Below, piece by piece: positions 36,789 to 44,611 of a stretch of DNA of 64,000 bases; within the stretch, counting starts at the first letter, position 1; every line of letters starts with the position of its first letter. A model generated the notes under the pieces. The model did no database searches and was not told the origin of the DNA. It was given only the letters and a program-made list of their open reading frames with translations. The position numbers and the translations under genes were made by a program. Source of the stretch: Thiobacillus denitrificans (lineage in GTDB: Bacteria > Pseudomonadota > Gammaproteobacteria > Burkholderiales > Thiobacillaceae). The stretch is from assembly GCA_002343685.1 (NCBI GenBank), contig DDRS01000009.1, forward strand, positions 62,001 through 126,000, in the 5' to 3' direction.

Positions 36789-37181
36789 TTATGCGGGCTG
36801 CATGTGGACCAGTTCCCAGATGTGCCCATCCGGGTCCTGGAAGCCATGGCCATACATGAAGCCATGGTCCTGGGGTTCGTTGTAGGTCGAACCGCCAGCA
36901 GCAACGGCAGTGCGTACCATGGCGTCCACCGCTGCCCGACTGTCGCGCGACAGGCAGACCAGCACTTCCGTATGTCGCATGGCATCGCATACCGGCTTGG
37001 GCGTGAAGCTCTGGAAGCGATCGCGTACCAGCAGCATGACGAAGATGTTGTCGCCGATGACCATGCAAGTTGCCGTGTCGTCGGTGAATTGCTCGTTGAA
37101 ACTGAAGCCGAGCCGGGTGAAGAAAGCGATCGAACGCCTGAGGTCGGCAACGGGCAGATTGACGAATATCTGGGTGGACAT
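36789..37181 (-). CDS. VOC-superfamily (glyoxalase/bleomycin-resistance-like) protein
   Basis: 130 aa. FVNLPVADLRRSIAFFTRLGF at the N-terminus and FQDPDGHIWELVHM at the C-terminus are the two beta-alpha-beta-beta-beta halves of a VOC fold. The single subunit probably dimerises. Reaction unknown. Part of the ECF42 operon. Confidence 0.85.
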   Translation of the reverse strand: MSTQIFVNLPVADLRRSIAFFTRLGFSFNEQFTDDTATCMVIGDNIFVMLLVRDRFQSFTPKPVCDAMRHTEVLVCLSRDSRAAVDAMVRTAVAAGGSTYNEPQDHGFMYGHGFQDPDGHIWELVHMQPA

Positions 37182-37274
37182 GGAATTCTCCTAAACAGGG
37201 ACGCTCAACCAGGCGAAGGACACATGCACTCCGTGGGAGGTGGGCATGGGTAACGCATACGCTTTTTCAGTGAC

Positions 37275-37631
37275 CTAGCCGACATAACAAGGCGCGACCT
37301 CGCGCACCTCGACGGTGGCCCATTGCGCAGCAGGGCACGCGCTGGCGATGGCGATGGCTTCCTCGCGCGTGGCGCAGTCGATGAGGAAAAAGCCGCCGAC
37401 CATCTCCTTGGCCTCGGCAAAAGGCCCGTCGCGCAAAATGGCCTTGCCCTCGCGTTGCTGGATCCGCACGCCATGTTGGTCGGGGCGCAGCGATTCGCTG
37501 GCGCGCAGCAACCCGCGCGCCGCGAGTCCCTGGCCGTAGCGCACCATGTCGTCATAAAGCTGCCGAGCTTCTTCCTGGGTGCGCGTATCGCGTTGTCCGC
37601 GCGGTTCGACGATCAAAAGCAGATATGCCAT
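37275..37631 (-). CDS. YCII-related (DGPF domain) protein
   Basis: 118 aa from the ATG at 37631. MAYLLLIVEPRGQR at the N-terminus and ILRDGPFAEAKEMVGGFFLID, the DGPF signature that names the family. DGPF proteins are the standard partners of ECF42 sigma factors; an enzyme role is proposed but unproven. Its own upstream region (116 bp) lacks the conserved TGTCGA-CGTC promoter seen at two other places in the cluster, so it is probably read from upstream. Confidence 0.88.
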   Translation of the reverse strand: MAYLLLIVEPRGQRDTRTQEEARQLYDDMVRYGQGLAARGLLRASESLRPDQHGVRIQQREGKAILRDGPFAEAKEMVGGFFLIDCATREEAIAIASACPAAQWATVEVREVAPCYVG

Positions 37632-37747
37632 GGTTTCTCCTGGGTGGGGATCGACACGGGAACTTCCCTTTTGCCGGGGGGCGGCCGGGTCGGACCACGA
37701 TATGGGAAGGGTTTTCCACCACATGTCGACGAATGCGGGTGCGTTGA

Positions 37748-38215
37748 TCAGCGACCGAGTGCCGCAACCGCAGCCTGGATTTCCTGCGGACTGAGGTCGC
37801 GGGTATGGGTGGCGATCGACCACTGGTGTCCGAAGGGATCTTCGATCCTGCCGTAGCGGTCGCCCCAGAACATGTCGTCGACCGGCATCGTGACTTTGGC
37901 ACCGGCGGCGACGGCGCGTTCGAACGTTGCGTCGACATCCGTGACATAGAGATGGATCGTCACGGGCGAGCTTTGGCCGGGTTGCGGCCCCAGCGAGCCG
38001 CAGTCGGGGAATTCGTCGACCAGCATGAGGTTGGAGTCGCCAATGCGTATCATCGCATGCATGAGTTTGCCTTCCGGGCCGGGTAGCCGTGCCAGTTCGA
38101 CGGCGCCGAAGGCCTTGCCGTAAAACGCGATGGCATCGGCGGCACCGCGGCACACCAGGTGAGGAGTGATCGTATGCATGCCGTTCGGGATGGGGTTTGC
38201 TTGGGTGGGGCTCAT
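37748..38215 (-). CDS. VOC-superfamily protein, PhnB type
   Basis: 155 aa. MHTITPHLVCRGAADAIAFYGKAFGA, VTIHLYVTDVDATFERAVAAGA and FWGDRYGRIEDPFGHQWSIATH are typical of PhnB/YdcE-like VOC proteins. A copy of the putative ECF42 promoter lies 61-90 bp upstream of its start. Confidence 0.88.
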   Translation of the reverse strand: MSPTQANPIPNGMHTITPHLVCRGAADAIAFYGKAFGAVELARLPGPEGKLMHAMIRIGDSNLMLVDEFPDCGSLGPQPGQSSPVTIHLYVTDVDATFERAVAAGAKVTMPVDDMFWGDRYGRIEDPFGHQWSIATHTRDLSPQEIQAAVAALGR

Positions 38216-38275
38216 GTTCTTTCTCCTGTCAGATTGAGGGGAACGGAAACGATTCCGATCCGGTGCTTCACTTCG

Positions 38276-38305
38276 TACGACGAATGGCGTGCTGCCAAAT
38301 CGACA
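38276..38305 (-). promoter_or_regulatory. Putative ECF42-dependent promoter 2
   Basis: On the minus strand TGTCGATTT (38305-38297), 12 nt, TTCGTCGTA (38284-38276). This places TGTCGA and CGTC 17 bp apart, the -35/-10 pattern I recall being reported for ECF42 targets. It shares all 18 outer bases with the site at 38824-38853 and heads the PhnB-type VOC gene. Confidence 0.75.
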
Positions 38306-38335
38306 GATTGCCGCTGGCGGTGTCCAGAGGCGTCG

Positions 38336-38755
38336 TTATTGTTTGGCCGTGTCCATGTCGCGGAAACGCTCGATCGCGGCCGACGGCGCGAAGTCGTCCA
38401 GTTCGTACAATTGCCGCACTTCGATTTCTGCCGGTTTGCCCGCACCGACCGGATTGGGGAATCGGCGCGCCCATTCCAGGCCTTCTTCGCGTGTCTTCAC
38501 CTGGATCAGCGTATAACCCGCGATCAGTTCCTTGGTCTCGGTGAATGGGCCGTCGAGCACGCTACGCGTTTCGCCGTCATAGCGGATGCGCCAGCCTTGC
38601 GCGCTTGGCTTAAGGCCGGATGCATCGAGCAGTACGCCGGCCTTGGCCAGTTTCTCGTGGTAATCGGCCATTTCGGCCAGCAGGGCTTCATCGGGAGCCG
38701 GGCGCGTTGCGGTTTCGGATTCGGCGGTGGCTTTGACGATGATCATGAATCGCAT
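38336..38755 (-). CDS. YCII-related (DGPF domain) protein
   Basis: 139 aa. MRFMIIVKATAESE at the N-terminus and SVLDGPFTETKELIAGYTLIQVKT with the DGPF signature. First gene of the ECF42 cluster in transcription order, 69 bp downstream of a putative ECF42 promoter. The second promoter begins within 31 bp of its stop codon. Confidence 0.9.
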   Translation of the reverse strand: MRFMIIVKATAESETATRPAPDEALLAEMADYHEKLAKAGVLLDASGLKPSAQGWRIRYDGETRSVLDGPFTETKELIAGYTLIQVKTREEGLEWARRFPNPVGAGKPAEIEVRQLYELDDFAPSAAIERFRDMDTAKQ

Positions 38756-39064
38756 GGGTTTCTCCTGGTTGTTTCGGGTGGGAATCGGACCCTAGTCTGA
38801 GGTCAGCACAAGTCCTTCATCACTACGACGAAGCAGGCCGGGGAAAATCGACACCTGTCTGGCTGTTTTTCGGATCCCGGCAGAAAGGATCGGGAGCCGG
38901 CGCAGGGGGCGGGCATGCCGGTGTGTCCGGAGCATACGCGGCGTTGAAAATAAATTAGAATGCCAAGCTTCTGAAATTTCAAGCTTCGGAAGCCTGTCGA
39001 TGCGGCCCAGCCTGGGGATATCTCCTTGTGCCGCCAACACTAAGCGACCCATATAAATACAGCA
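38756..39064. other. 309-bp divergent spacer between the ECF42 cluster and the GT2 operon
   Basis: No gene. It contains ECF42-type promoter 1 on the minus strand (38824-38853). Towards the plus-strand GT2 gene there is an AT-rich patch (about 38949-38990) with a TAGAAT -10-like box, but no good -35. The patch AAGCTTCTGAAATTTCAAGCTT is partly self-complementary. Confidence 0.5.
38824..38853 (-). promoter_or_regulatory. Putative ECF42-dependent promoter 1
   Basis: On the minus strand TGTCGATTT (38853-38845), 12 nt, TTCGTCGTA (38832-38824): TGTCGA, 17-bp spacer, CGTC. The outer 9+9 bases are identical to promoter 2, while the inner 12 differ. This argues for a protein-recognised element rather than a recent duplication. 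Confidence 0.78.
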
Positions 39065-39814
39065 ATGCCCAAACACGCCTACCATGGCAGGCTTTCCGTA
39101 GTCGTTCCCGTCAAGAACGAACAGGACAACGTCGAACCGCTGGTGCGCGAAATCGCGGCGGCGCTGTCCGGAAACACGACATTTGAAATCATCTATGTCA
39201 ACGATGGCAGTACCGATGCCACGCAGGCACGACTGGATGCACTGAAAACCGAATTTCCCATGCTGCGGGTGATCCGGCATCGCAGTTCGTGCGGGCAGAG
39301 CCGGGCCGTGACGACGGGCGTGACTGCAGCGCGCCATGAGTGGATCGCGACGCTCGACGGGGACGGTCAGAACGACCCTGCCGACATTCCCGCCTTGCTG
39401 GCCCGGCTGGCCGATCCGGCACAACCGCCTAATCTGGAACTTCTGGCTGGCTGGCGAGCTCGTCGCAACGACACCTTCCTGCGCAGGCTGTCGTCGAAAA
39501 TCGCCAATGGCGTACGCTCGCGCATGCTGAAGGACAATACCCCGGATACCGGCTGCGGCCTCAAGGTATTTTCCCGCGAGACTTTCCTGCAGCTCCCCAA
39601 TTTCGACCATATGCACCGCTTCCTGCCGGCATTGGTGATGCGCAACGGCGGCGCAGTGGTGTCGGTTCCGGTCCATCATCGTGCGCGCGAGCGCGGCAGT
39701 TCCAAGTACGGCGTGCACAACCGGCTGTGGGTGGGCATCGTCGACCTGTTCGGCGTGGCCTGGCTGCAGCGTAGGGTGCGTCTGCCTGTCATCGAGTCCA
39801 ATTCCGACCTGTAA
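39065..39814 (+). CDS. Family 2 glycosyltransferase, DPM1/ArnC-like
   Basis: 249 aa. VVVPVKNEQDNV, the VNDGSTD donor-binding motif and TLDGDGQNDP identify a GT-A fold like dolichol/undecaprenyl-phosphate sugar transferases. There is no hydrophobic C-terminal pair as in ArnC, so it should be a soluble or peripheral enzyme acting at the inner face of the membrane. It is followed directly by a VTT-type membrane protein and a GT39 enzyme. Confidence 0.88.
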   Translation: MPKHAYHGRLSVVVPVKNEQDNVEPLVREIAAALSGNTTFEIIYVNDGSTDATQARLDALKTEFPMLRVIRHRSSCGQSRAVTTGVTAARHEWIATLDGDGQNDPADIPALLARLADPAQPPNLELLAGWRARRNDTFLRRLSSKIANGVRSRMLKDNTPDTGCGLKVFSRETFLQLPNFDHMHRFLPALVMRNGGAVVSVPVHHRARERGSSKYGVHNRLWVGIVDLFGVAWLQRRVRLPVIESNSDL

Positions 39815-40531
39815 ATGAGGGCGCGCGTCATCATCAAGGGCCTGGCGCTGATATTGAGTCTGGCGCTGTTGGGCTACCTGTTCGAGTCCAGCGATCTCGG
39901 CAACAGCATCAACGAAACCTGGATCGATGCGCGAGTGCGCGGGCATGGCGTCAATGGGGCGCTGCTGTTCCTGCTGATGGGCGGGATTTTTACCGCCATC
40001 GGCCTGCCGCGACAGATCATTGCCTTTCTCGGCGGCTATGCCTTCAGCATTGGGCTGGGCACGCTGCTCGGCGCGCTGGCCGCACTGCTGGGCTGCATGC
40101 TGAGCTTCGGCTATGCACGCCTGTTCGGCAAAGGACTGCTGCGTGCGCGGCTGGGCGAGCGCGCCGGGCGCTTCGACCGATTCATACACGACCATCCGTT
40201 TGCCATGACGGTGCTGGTCCGCTTGCTGCCGGTAGGCAACAATCTGCTGACCAACCTGGCGGCGGGCATCTCCAGCATCCGCCCCGTACATTTCTTCGCC
40301 GGCACGCTGCTCGGCTATCTGCCGCAGACGCTGGTGTTCGCCCTGGTCGGCAGCGGCGTCCACCTCGCGCCGGCCCTGAAGCTCGCGCTCGCCATCGGTC
40401 TGTTCCTGATCTCGGGCGCGCTGGGCGCCTACCTGTATAGACATTTCCGCCACGGCCAGAGCCTCGACGCGCAGATCGATGCGGCACTGGACGAGAATAT
40501 CGATGCCCATGAATCCACAACACACATCTGA
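39815..40531 (+). CDS. VTT-domain (DedA/TVP38/TMEM64-like) membrane protein
   Basis: 238 aa with an N-terminal helix (about 8-24) and several more hydrophobic segments. GIFTAIGLPRQIIAFLGGYAF followed by GTLLGALAALLGCMLSFGYAR is the VTT core with its re-entrant helix and conserved Arg. The start codon is contiguous with the GT2 stop (TAAATG). Related proteins move or scramble lipids across membranes, some of them undecaprenyl phosphate. The operon position suggests flipping of the sugar-lipid made by the GT2; that is inference. Confidence 0.87.
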   Translation: MRARVIIKGLALILSLALLGYLFESSDLGNSINETWIDARVRGHGVNGALLFLLMGGIFTAIGLPRQIIAFLGGYAFSIGLGTLLGALAALLGCMLSFGYARLFGKGLLRARLGERAGRFDRFIHDHPFAMTVLVRLLPVGNNLLTNLAAGISSIRPVHFFAGTLLGYLPQTLVFALVGSGVHLAPALKLALAIGLFLISGALGAYLYRHFRHGQSLDAQIDAALDENIDAHESTTHI

Positions 40532-42170
40532 TCTCTCCGGACGCAACCTGTTGCTGTTCAGCCTGCTGCTGCTGGCAGCCCTGGCTGCGGTGGCGATCCT
40601 GACGCGCCCCCTGACCCCGATCGACGAGACGCGCTACGTCAGTGCCGCCTGGGAAATGTGGCTGCGCGGCGATTTCCTGGTGCCGTTCAAGAACGGCGAG
40701 CCCTACAGCCACAAGCCGCCTTTTCTGTTCTGGATGTTTCATGCGGGCTGGGCGCTGTTTGGCGTCAATGACTGGTGGCCGCGCCTGGTGATGCCGCTTT
40801 TTTCGGCGGGCTCGCTGCTGCTGACCTATCGCCTCGCGCGCCGCTTGTGGCCGCAGCATGCCGGCCTCGGCGGGCAAGCCGCCCTGGTGCTGGTCAGCGC
40901 GCTGCTGTGGATTTTCTTTTCAACCACGATCATGTTCGACGTCATGCTGGCCGTGTGGGTGCTGCTGGGCATGCATGGCGTGCTGAGCGCCAGCGAAGGC
41001 AAGCGGTATGGCTTCGTCCTGCTGGGCCTGGCGATCGGCTTGGGGGTGCTGACCAAGGGGCCGGTCATCCTGCTGAACCTGCTGCCGATCACGGTGCTGG
41101 CGCCGTGGTGGAACCCGGGACTCCCCCACAAGGGGACGCCGACTTTCTACGGGCTAAAGCCCGTGAAAGATCGTATGAAATGGGGCCGCTGGTTTGGCGG
41201 GGTGGCGCTCGCCGTTGTGCTGGGTGCGGCCATCGCGCTGGCGTGGGCACTGCCGGCCGGCATGGCCGGCGGCGAGGCCTATCGCAATGCGATTTTCTGG
41301 GGGCAGACGGCCAACCGCATGGTCGAGTCCTTCGCCCATCAGCGCCCGGTCTGGTGGTATCTGCCGCTGCTGCCGGTGCTGCTGTTTCCCTGGTTCGTCT
41401 GGCCGGGTTTGTGGCAAGCCGTTGCCGCCCAGCGGCGTGCCGGGTTGGATCGCGGCATGCGCTTCTGCCTGGCCTGGATCCTGCCGGTATTCATCGCGTT
41501 TTCCTTCATCAGCGGCAAGCAGCCGCACTACCTGGTGCCGATGTTTCCGGCATTTGCCTTGCTGGCCGCGCGCCTGCTGGCCGGCCGTTCCGCAACCCGT
41601 GTTGGCGTGCCTGCCTTGTTGGTGGCGGCCTTGGCTGTTGCACTGATATTGGCGGGCAGTGGGCAGATTGCCGCCTTGCACGCCGAGGTGGCAGATCTGC
41701 CGCCGTTGTGGCCGGGCGTGGCCTTGCTGCTGCTGGCATTGCTGGCTTGGCTGGCCGGAAGACAGGGGTTTGCGCCCGTGCCTGTGTTGGCGATGCTGGG
41801 GGCGTCCACGCTGGCACTGGTGCAGTTGGCGGCCATGCATTCACTGCAGCCGCGGTATGAAATCCGGCCGATGGCGCAGGCGATCAAGCAGGTTCAGGAC
41901 GCCGGCTTGCCGGTGGCCAATGCCGCCAAATACCATGCGCAATACCAGTTTCTGGGCCGGCTGCAGATGCCGCTGGCCGAATTGCGTACCGCCACTGAAC
42001 TGACGCAGTGGCTGGCCACGCATCCTGAAGGTTATGTGGTGATTTATCTGGATGAGGCGCGCGACATGGCCCCGATTGCTGCCCGCTACAAGCAGGCCTA
42101 TCGTGGCGGTGCGGTCGTGCTGGTGAACGCGCAGGTGGCGGCCGGACTTGCGGCCATCCACCTGGACTGA
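40503..42170 (+). CDS. Family 39 glycosyltransferase (ArnT/PMT-like), polytopic
   Basis: 555 aa from the ATG at 40503 (another ATG at 40509). About 11-12 transmembrane helices. PIDETRYVSAAWEMW in the first periplasmic loop carries the catalytic acidic residue of ArnT-like enzymes, and SGKQPHYLVPMFPAFALL is the conserved C-terminal-region motif. Transfers a sugar from a polyprenyl-phosphate carrier to an acceptor in the periplasm, often lipid A. It overlaps the VTT gene by 29 nt. No arnA/B/D genes are nearby, so the sugar need not be Ara4N. Confidence 0.87.
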   Translation: MPMNPQHTSDLSGRNLLLFSLLLLAALAAVAILTRPLTPIDETRYVSAAWEMWLRGDFLVPFKNGEPYSHKPPFLFWMFHAGWALFGVNDWWPRLVMPLFSAGSLLLTYRLARRLWPQHAGLGGQAALVLVSALLWIFFSTTIMFDVMLAVWVLLGMHGVLSASEGKRYGFVLLGLAIGLGVLTKGPVILLNLLPITVLAPWWNPGLPHKGTPTFYGLKPVKDRMKWGRWFGGVALAVVLGAAIALAWALPAGMAGGEAYRNAIFWGQTANRMVESFAHQRPVWWYLPLLPVLLFPWFVWPGLWQAVAAQRRAGLDRGMRFCLAWILPVFIAFSFISGKQPHYLVPMFPAFALLAARLLAGRSATRVGVPALLVAALAVALILAGSGQIAALHAEVADLPPLWPGVALLLLALLAWLAGRQGFAPVPVLAMLGASTLALVQLAAMHSLQPRYEIRPMAQAIKQVQDAGLPVANAAKYHAQYQFLGRLQMPLAELRTATELTQWLATHPEGYVVIYLDEARDMAPIAARYKQAYRGGAVVLVNAQVAAGLAAIHLD

Positions 42171-42176
42171 AGCGGC

Positions 42177-42422
42177 TTACGCTTCGGCGTCGCGCTGCGG
42201 CAGCACCACTTCGCGCGAGGGCGAAATGGTCGAGATGGCGTGCTTGAAAATCATCTGGGCGGCCTGATCCTGGCCCTTGAGCAGCACCACGAACTGGTCG
42301 AATGACTCGATCCGGCCCATCAGCTTGATGCCGTTGACGAGAAACACGGAAACCGGAATGCGCTCTTTGCGCAGGGTGTTAAGAAAAACGTCTTGCAGGT
42401 GGTTGTATTCTTTGCTGGCCAT
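42177..42422 (-). CDS. hfq: Hfq RNA chaperone, divergent copy
   Basis: 81 aa. HLQDVFLNTLRKERIPVSVF, VNGIKLMGRIESFDQFVVLL and IFKHAISTISP are clear Hfq. Proximal-face residues (Gln/Asp of LQD, Lys-His of FKH) are kept. The loop between Sm1 and Sm2 reads KGQDQAAQM where the usual KNTVSQM is two residues shorter, and the C-terminal tail is minimal. It lies after a parvulin gene rather than with hflX or der, and miaA in this window has no hfq beside it. It may be a second Hfq. Confidence 0.88.
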   Translation of the reverse strand: MASKEYNHLQDVFLNTLRKERIPVSVFLVNGIKLMGRIESFDQFVVLLKGQDQAAQMIFKHAISTISPSREVVLPQRDAEA

Positions 42423-42445
42423 GATCGGCTCCCTATCAGGTGAAG

Positions 42446-42462
42446 ACGGGGCGAAGCCCCGT
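42446..42462. other. Short stable hairpin in the hfq 5' region
   Basis: ACGGGGC-GAA-GCCCCGT on plus; on the minus (transcribed) strand the loop is TTC with an AT-rich TAATATTAAAC just before it. It stands 24 nt before the hfq start. It might be an mRNA-stability or control element; there is no T tract in the reading direction, so it is not a terminator for the parvulin gene. Confidence 0.45.
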
Positions 42463-42479
42463 TTAATATTATTAGCGGA

Positions 42480-43298
42480 TTACTCGATTTTTGCATCGGC
42501 GCGCGCTGCCGTGATGGCGTCGCGGATGCGCTGTTGCTGCAGCTGCTTGACGATTTCACTCCGCACGGCATCCAGCGGCGGCAGCTTGGGCGTACGCGTA
42601 TCGTCGAGACGGATGATGTGGTAGCCGAATTGCGTCTTCACCGGGGTTTTGGTGATTTCGCCTTTTTTCAGGCCAGCCAGCGCGTCGGAGAATTCGGGCA
42701 CGAAGGCACGCCGGTCGGACCAGTCCAGTGCGCCACCGTTCTTGGCGGAGCCGGGATCCTTGGAATATTTCTTCGCCAGATCTTCGAATTTGGCCTTCTT
42801 GCTGCCCAACTCGGCGATCAGTTTCTTCGCTTCGGCCTCGGTTTTCACCAGAATGTGGTGGGCCTGGTATTCCGGCTCCATCGGCTCCGTTTTGGCTTTG
42901 TCGTACATCGCCTGGATTTCGGCGTCGGTGACCGGGTGGGCCTTGACGTAATCCTCCAGGTAGGCCTTGGCAAGCTGATCCTTGCGGCGGATATCCAGTG
43001 CCGCGGCCAGATGCGGTTCCTTGTCGAGTCCCTTGTCGAGCGCGGCGCGCGACAGCAGTTCAAGATTGATCAGGGACTCGCGTACGCGGGCATCCAGTTG
43101 CGGGGAGTCGGGCTGGCCCTGGGCCATTTCGCGCTTGACCAGGTCGCCGTACAGGGCGGGAATTGCCTTGCCGTTGACCACAGCCAGCGGCTTGTCGGCG
43201 GCCGCGGCCGGAGTGGGGGTCGCAGGCGCGGGTGTTTGCGCCTGTGCCAGCGGGGTGAACGCCAGCATGATCAGGGCGGGGAGAAGGGCAAGACGCAT
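42480..43298 (-). CDS. Periplasmic peptidyl-prolyl isomerase, parvulin (SurA/PpiD-like)
   Basis: 272 aa. Signal peptide 1-20 (ends AQA), a Pro/Ala-rich stretch, an N-terminal helical chaperone part (about 40-125) and a parvulin domain (about 140-235: EYQAHHILVKTEAEAKKLI, FEDLAKKYSKDPGSAKNGGALDW, TQFGYHIIRLDD). Folds exported proteins. Same strand as bolA, 11 nt apart. Confidence 0.92.
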   Translation of the reverse strand: MRLALLPALIMLAFTPLAQAQTPAPATPTPAAAADKPLAVVNGKAIPALYGDLVKREMAQGQPDSPQLDARVRESLINLELLSRAALDKGLDKEPHLAAALDIRRKDQLAKAYLEDYVKAHPVTDAEIQAMYDKAKTEPMEPEYQAHHILVKTEAEAKKLIAELGSKKAKFEDLAKKYSKDPGSAKNGGALDWSDRRAFVPEFSDALAGLKKGEITKTPVKTQFGYHIIRLDDTRTPKLPPLDAVRSEIVKQLQQQRIRDAITAARADAKIE

Positions 43299-43309
43299 TC
43301 GGATTCCTT

Positions 43310-43573
43310 TCAGAGTTCTTCCGGGGTTAAAGCAGTGATCGACAACGCATGAATCTCGCGTTGCATGAGCTCGCCCATGGCTTCGTATACCAGTCGGTGG
43401 CGGGCGAGGGTGGAAAGATTACGAAATTTATGTGACACCAAGGTGAGACGGAAGTGCCCGCCACCCGAGGCTGCCCCGGCGTGGCCTCGGTGCTGGGCGC
43501 TTTCGTCTTCCAGCGTGTAGGTTTCAGGCTCCAGCGCGGCAAGGCGCTGGCGGATCAAATCGGCGGTGCTCAT
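43310..43573 (-). CDS. BolA-family protein
   Basis: 87 aa from the ATG at 43573. HFRLTLVSHKFRNLSTLARHRLVYEAMGELM fits the class II KH-like BolA fold; the conserved C-terminal-region His is in the IHALSI motif. BolA proteins bind [2Fe-2S] glutaredoxins and DNA. Overlaps yciI by 4 nt. Confidence 0.92.
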   Translation of the reverse strand: MSTADLIRQRLAALEPETYTLEDESAQHRGHAGAASGGGHFRLTLVSHKFRNLSTLARHRLVYEAMGELMQREIHALSITALTPEEL

Positions 43574-43872
43574 GCGGGAAAAGTTTTCCGGAAGGGCTTG
43601 ACGCTGACGCCGGCATAGACGCCAGCCGCCAGGTAGGGGTCGGCTTCGGCCCATGCCTGCGCGTCGGCGAGCGTATCGAATTCGGCGACGATCAGGCTGC
43701 CGGTAAAGCCTGCAGCGCCCGGGTCATTGCTGTCGACGGCGGGAAACGGGCCGGCCAGCAATAGCCGTCCCGCTTGCTGCAAGGCGTGCAGGCGTTCCGC
43801 GTGGGCGGGGCGGGTGGCGACCCGCTGGTCAAGGCTGTCGGGCGCATCCTGGCCGACGATGGCATAGAACAT
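43570..43872 (-). CDS. yciI: YciI-family protein
   Basis: 100 aa. FYAIVGQDAPDSLDQR at the N-terminus, LLLAGPFPAVD and the conserved AWAEADPYLAAGVYAGVSVKPF. A ferredoxin-like fold with a His/Asp pair of unknown reaction. It is linked through YCII to the DGPF proteins of the ECF42 cluster but belongs to the compact core type. Overlaps yciB and bolA. Confidence 0.92.
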   Translation of the reverse strand: MFYAIVGQDAPDSLDQRVATRPAHAERLHALQQAGRLLLAGPFPAVDSNDPGAAGFTGSLIVAEFDTLADAQAWAEADPYLAAGVYAGVSVKPFRKTFPA

Positions 43873-44504
43873 TATTGCTTTTCTTCCTTGTCGAACGATT
43901 CTTTATCCAAATACCGGGTCAGCATCATGCTTTGGCCGATTACGAACACCAGCATCAACCCCAGACTGCCGAACAGCTTGAAATCCACCCAGGTATCCGT
44001 CGAGAAGTTGAAGGCGACAAACAGATTTGCAACCCCCATGAAGGCAAAAAATCCACCCCAACTCGCGTTCAACCGACCCCATGCGACGTCAGGAAGTTCC
44101 ATCTGTTCGTTCATGACGCTTTTGATGACGTTGCGGCCGAAGGCGGCGGCCCCGAAAATGATGCCGGCGAAAATCCAGTACAGCACGGTCGGCTTCCATT
44201 TGATGAAGCTTTCGTCGTGCAGCCACAGCGTGGCGCCGCCGAACAGCACGATGATGCCGAGGCTGACCCACATCATGGTGTCGGCCTTGTGGCCGCGCAG
44301 CTTGACCCAGGCGATCTGCCCGACGCTGGCGACGATGGCGACCAGCGTGGCGAGGTAGATGCCGGGCTTCTCGCCCACGCCTGTCGGCTGGGGCAGACCG
44401 AGACCGGCCAGCAAGGTGCGGGTGGCGTCGGCGTTGGCGTCGCCCAGCTTGTAGGCGATGAAAAAGACGATGATGGGGAAGAGATCGAACAGCAGTTTTT
44501 TCAT
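43872..44504 (-). CDS. yciB: Inner-membrane protein YciB (septation protein A/IspZ)
   Basis: 210 aa with five to six transmembrane helices. LLFDLFPIIVFFIAYK and KPTVLYWIFAGIIFGAAAFG are typical. Involved in cell-envelope maintenance and division in enterobacteria. Its stop overlaps the yciI start. Confidence 0.93.
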   Translation of the reverse strand: MKKLLFDLFPIIVFFIAYKLGDANADATRTLLAGLGLPQPTGVGEKPGIYLATLVAIVASVGQIAWVKLRGHKADTMMWVSLGIIVLFGGATLWLHDESFIKWKPTVLYWIFAGIIFGAAAFGRNVIKSVMNEQMELPDVAWGRLNASWGGFFAFMGVANLFVAFNFSTDTWVDFKLFGSLGLMLVFVIGQSMMLTRYLDKESFDKEEKQ

Positions 44505-44611
44505 TATGGTGGGGCCGCGCAGTCAGCCGTAATTCGGGCGATTCCTTATTTTGCTATGATTCCCCCTCCTGACCAAGCGCTTTTGGCGCTGGTCGCCAGA
44601 CCCGATCATCG

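Noticed and set aside
37632..37747. A third ECF42-type promoter before the second YCII gene
   Set aside because: TGTCGA occurs on the minus strand at 37656-37651 but is too close to the start codon, and no CGTC follows at 17 bp.
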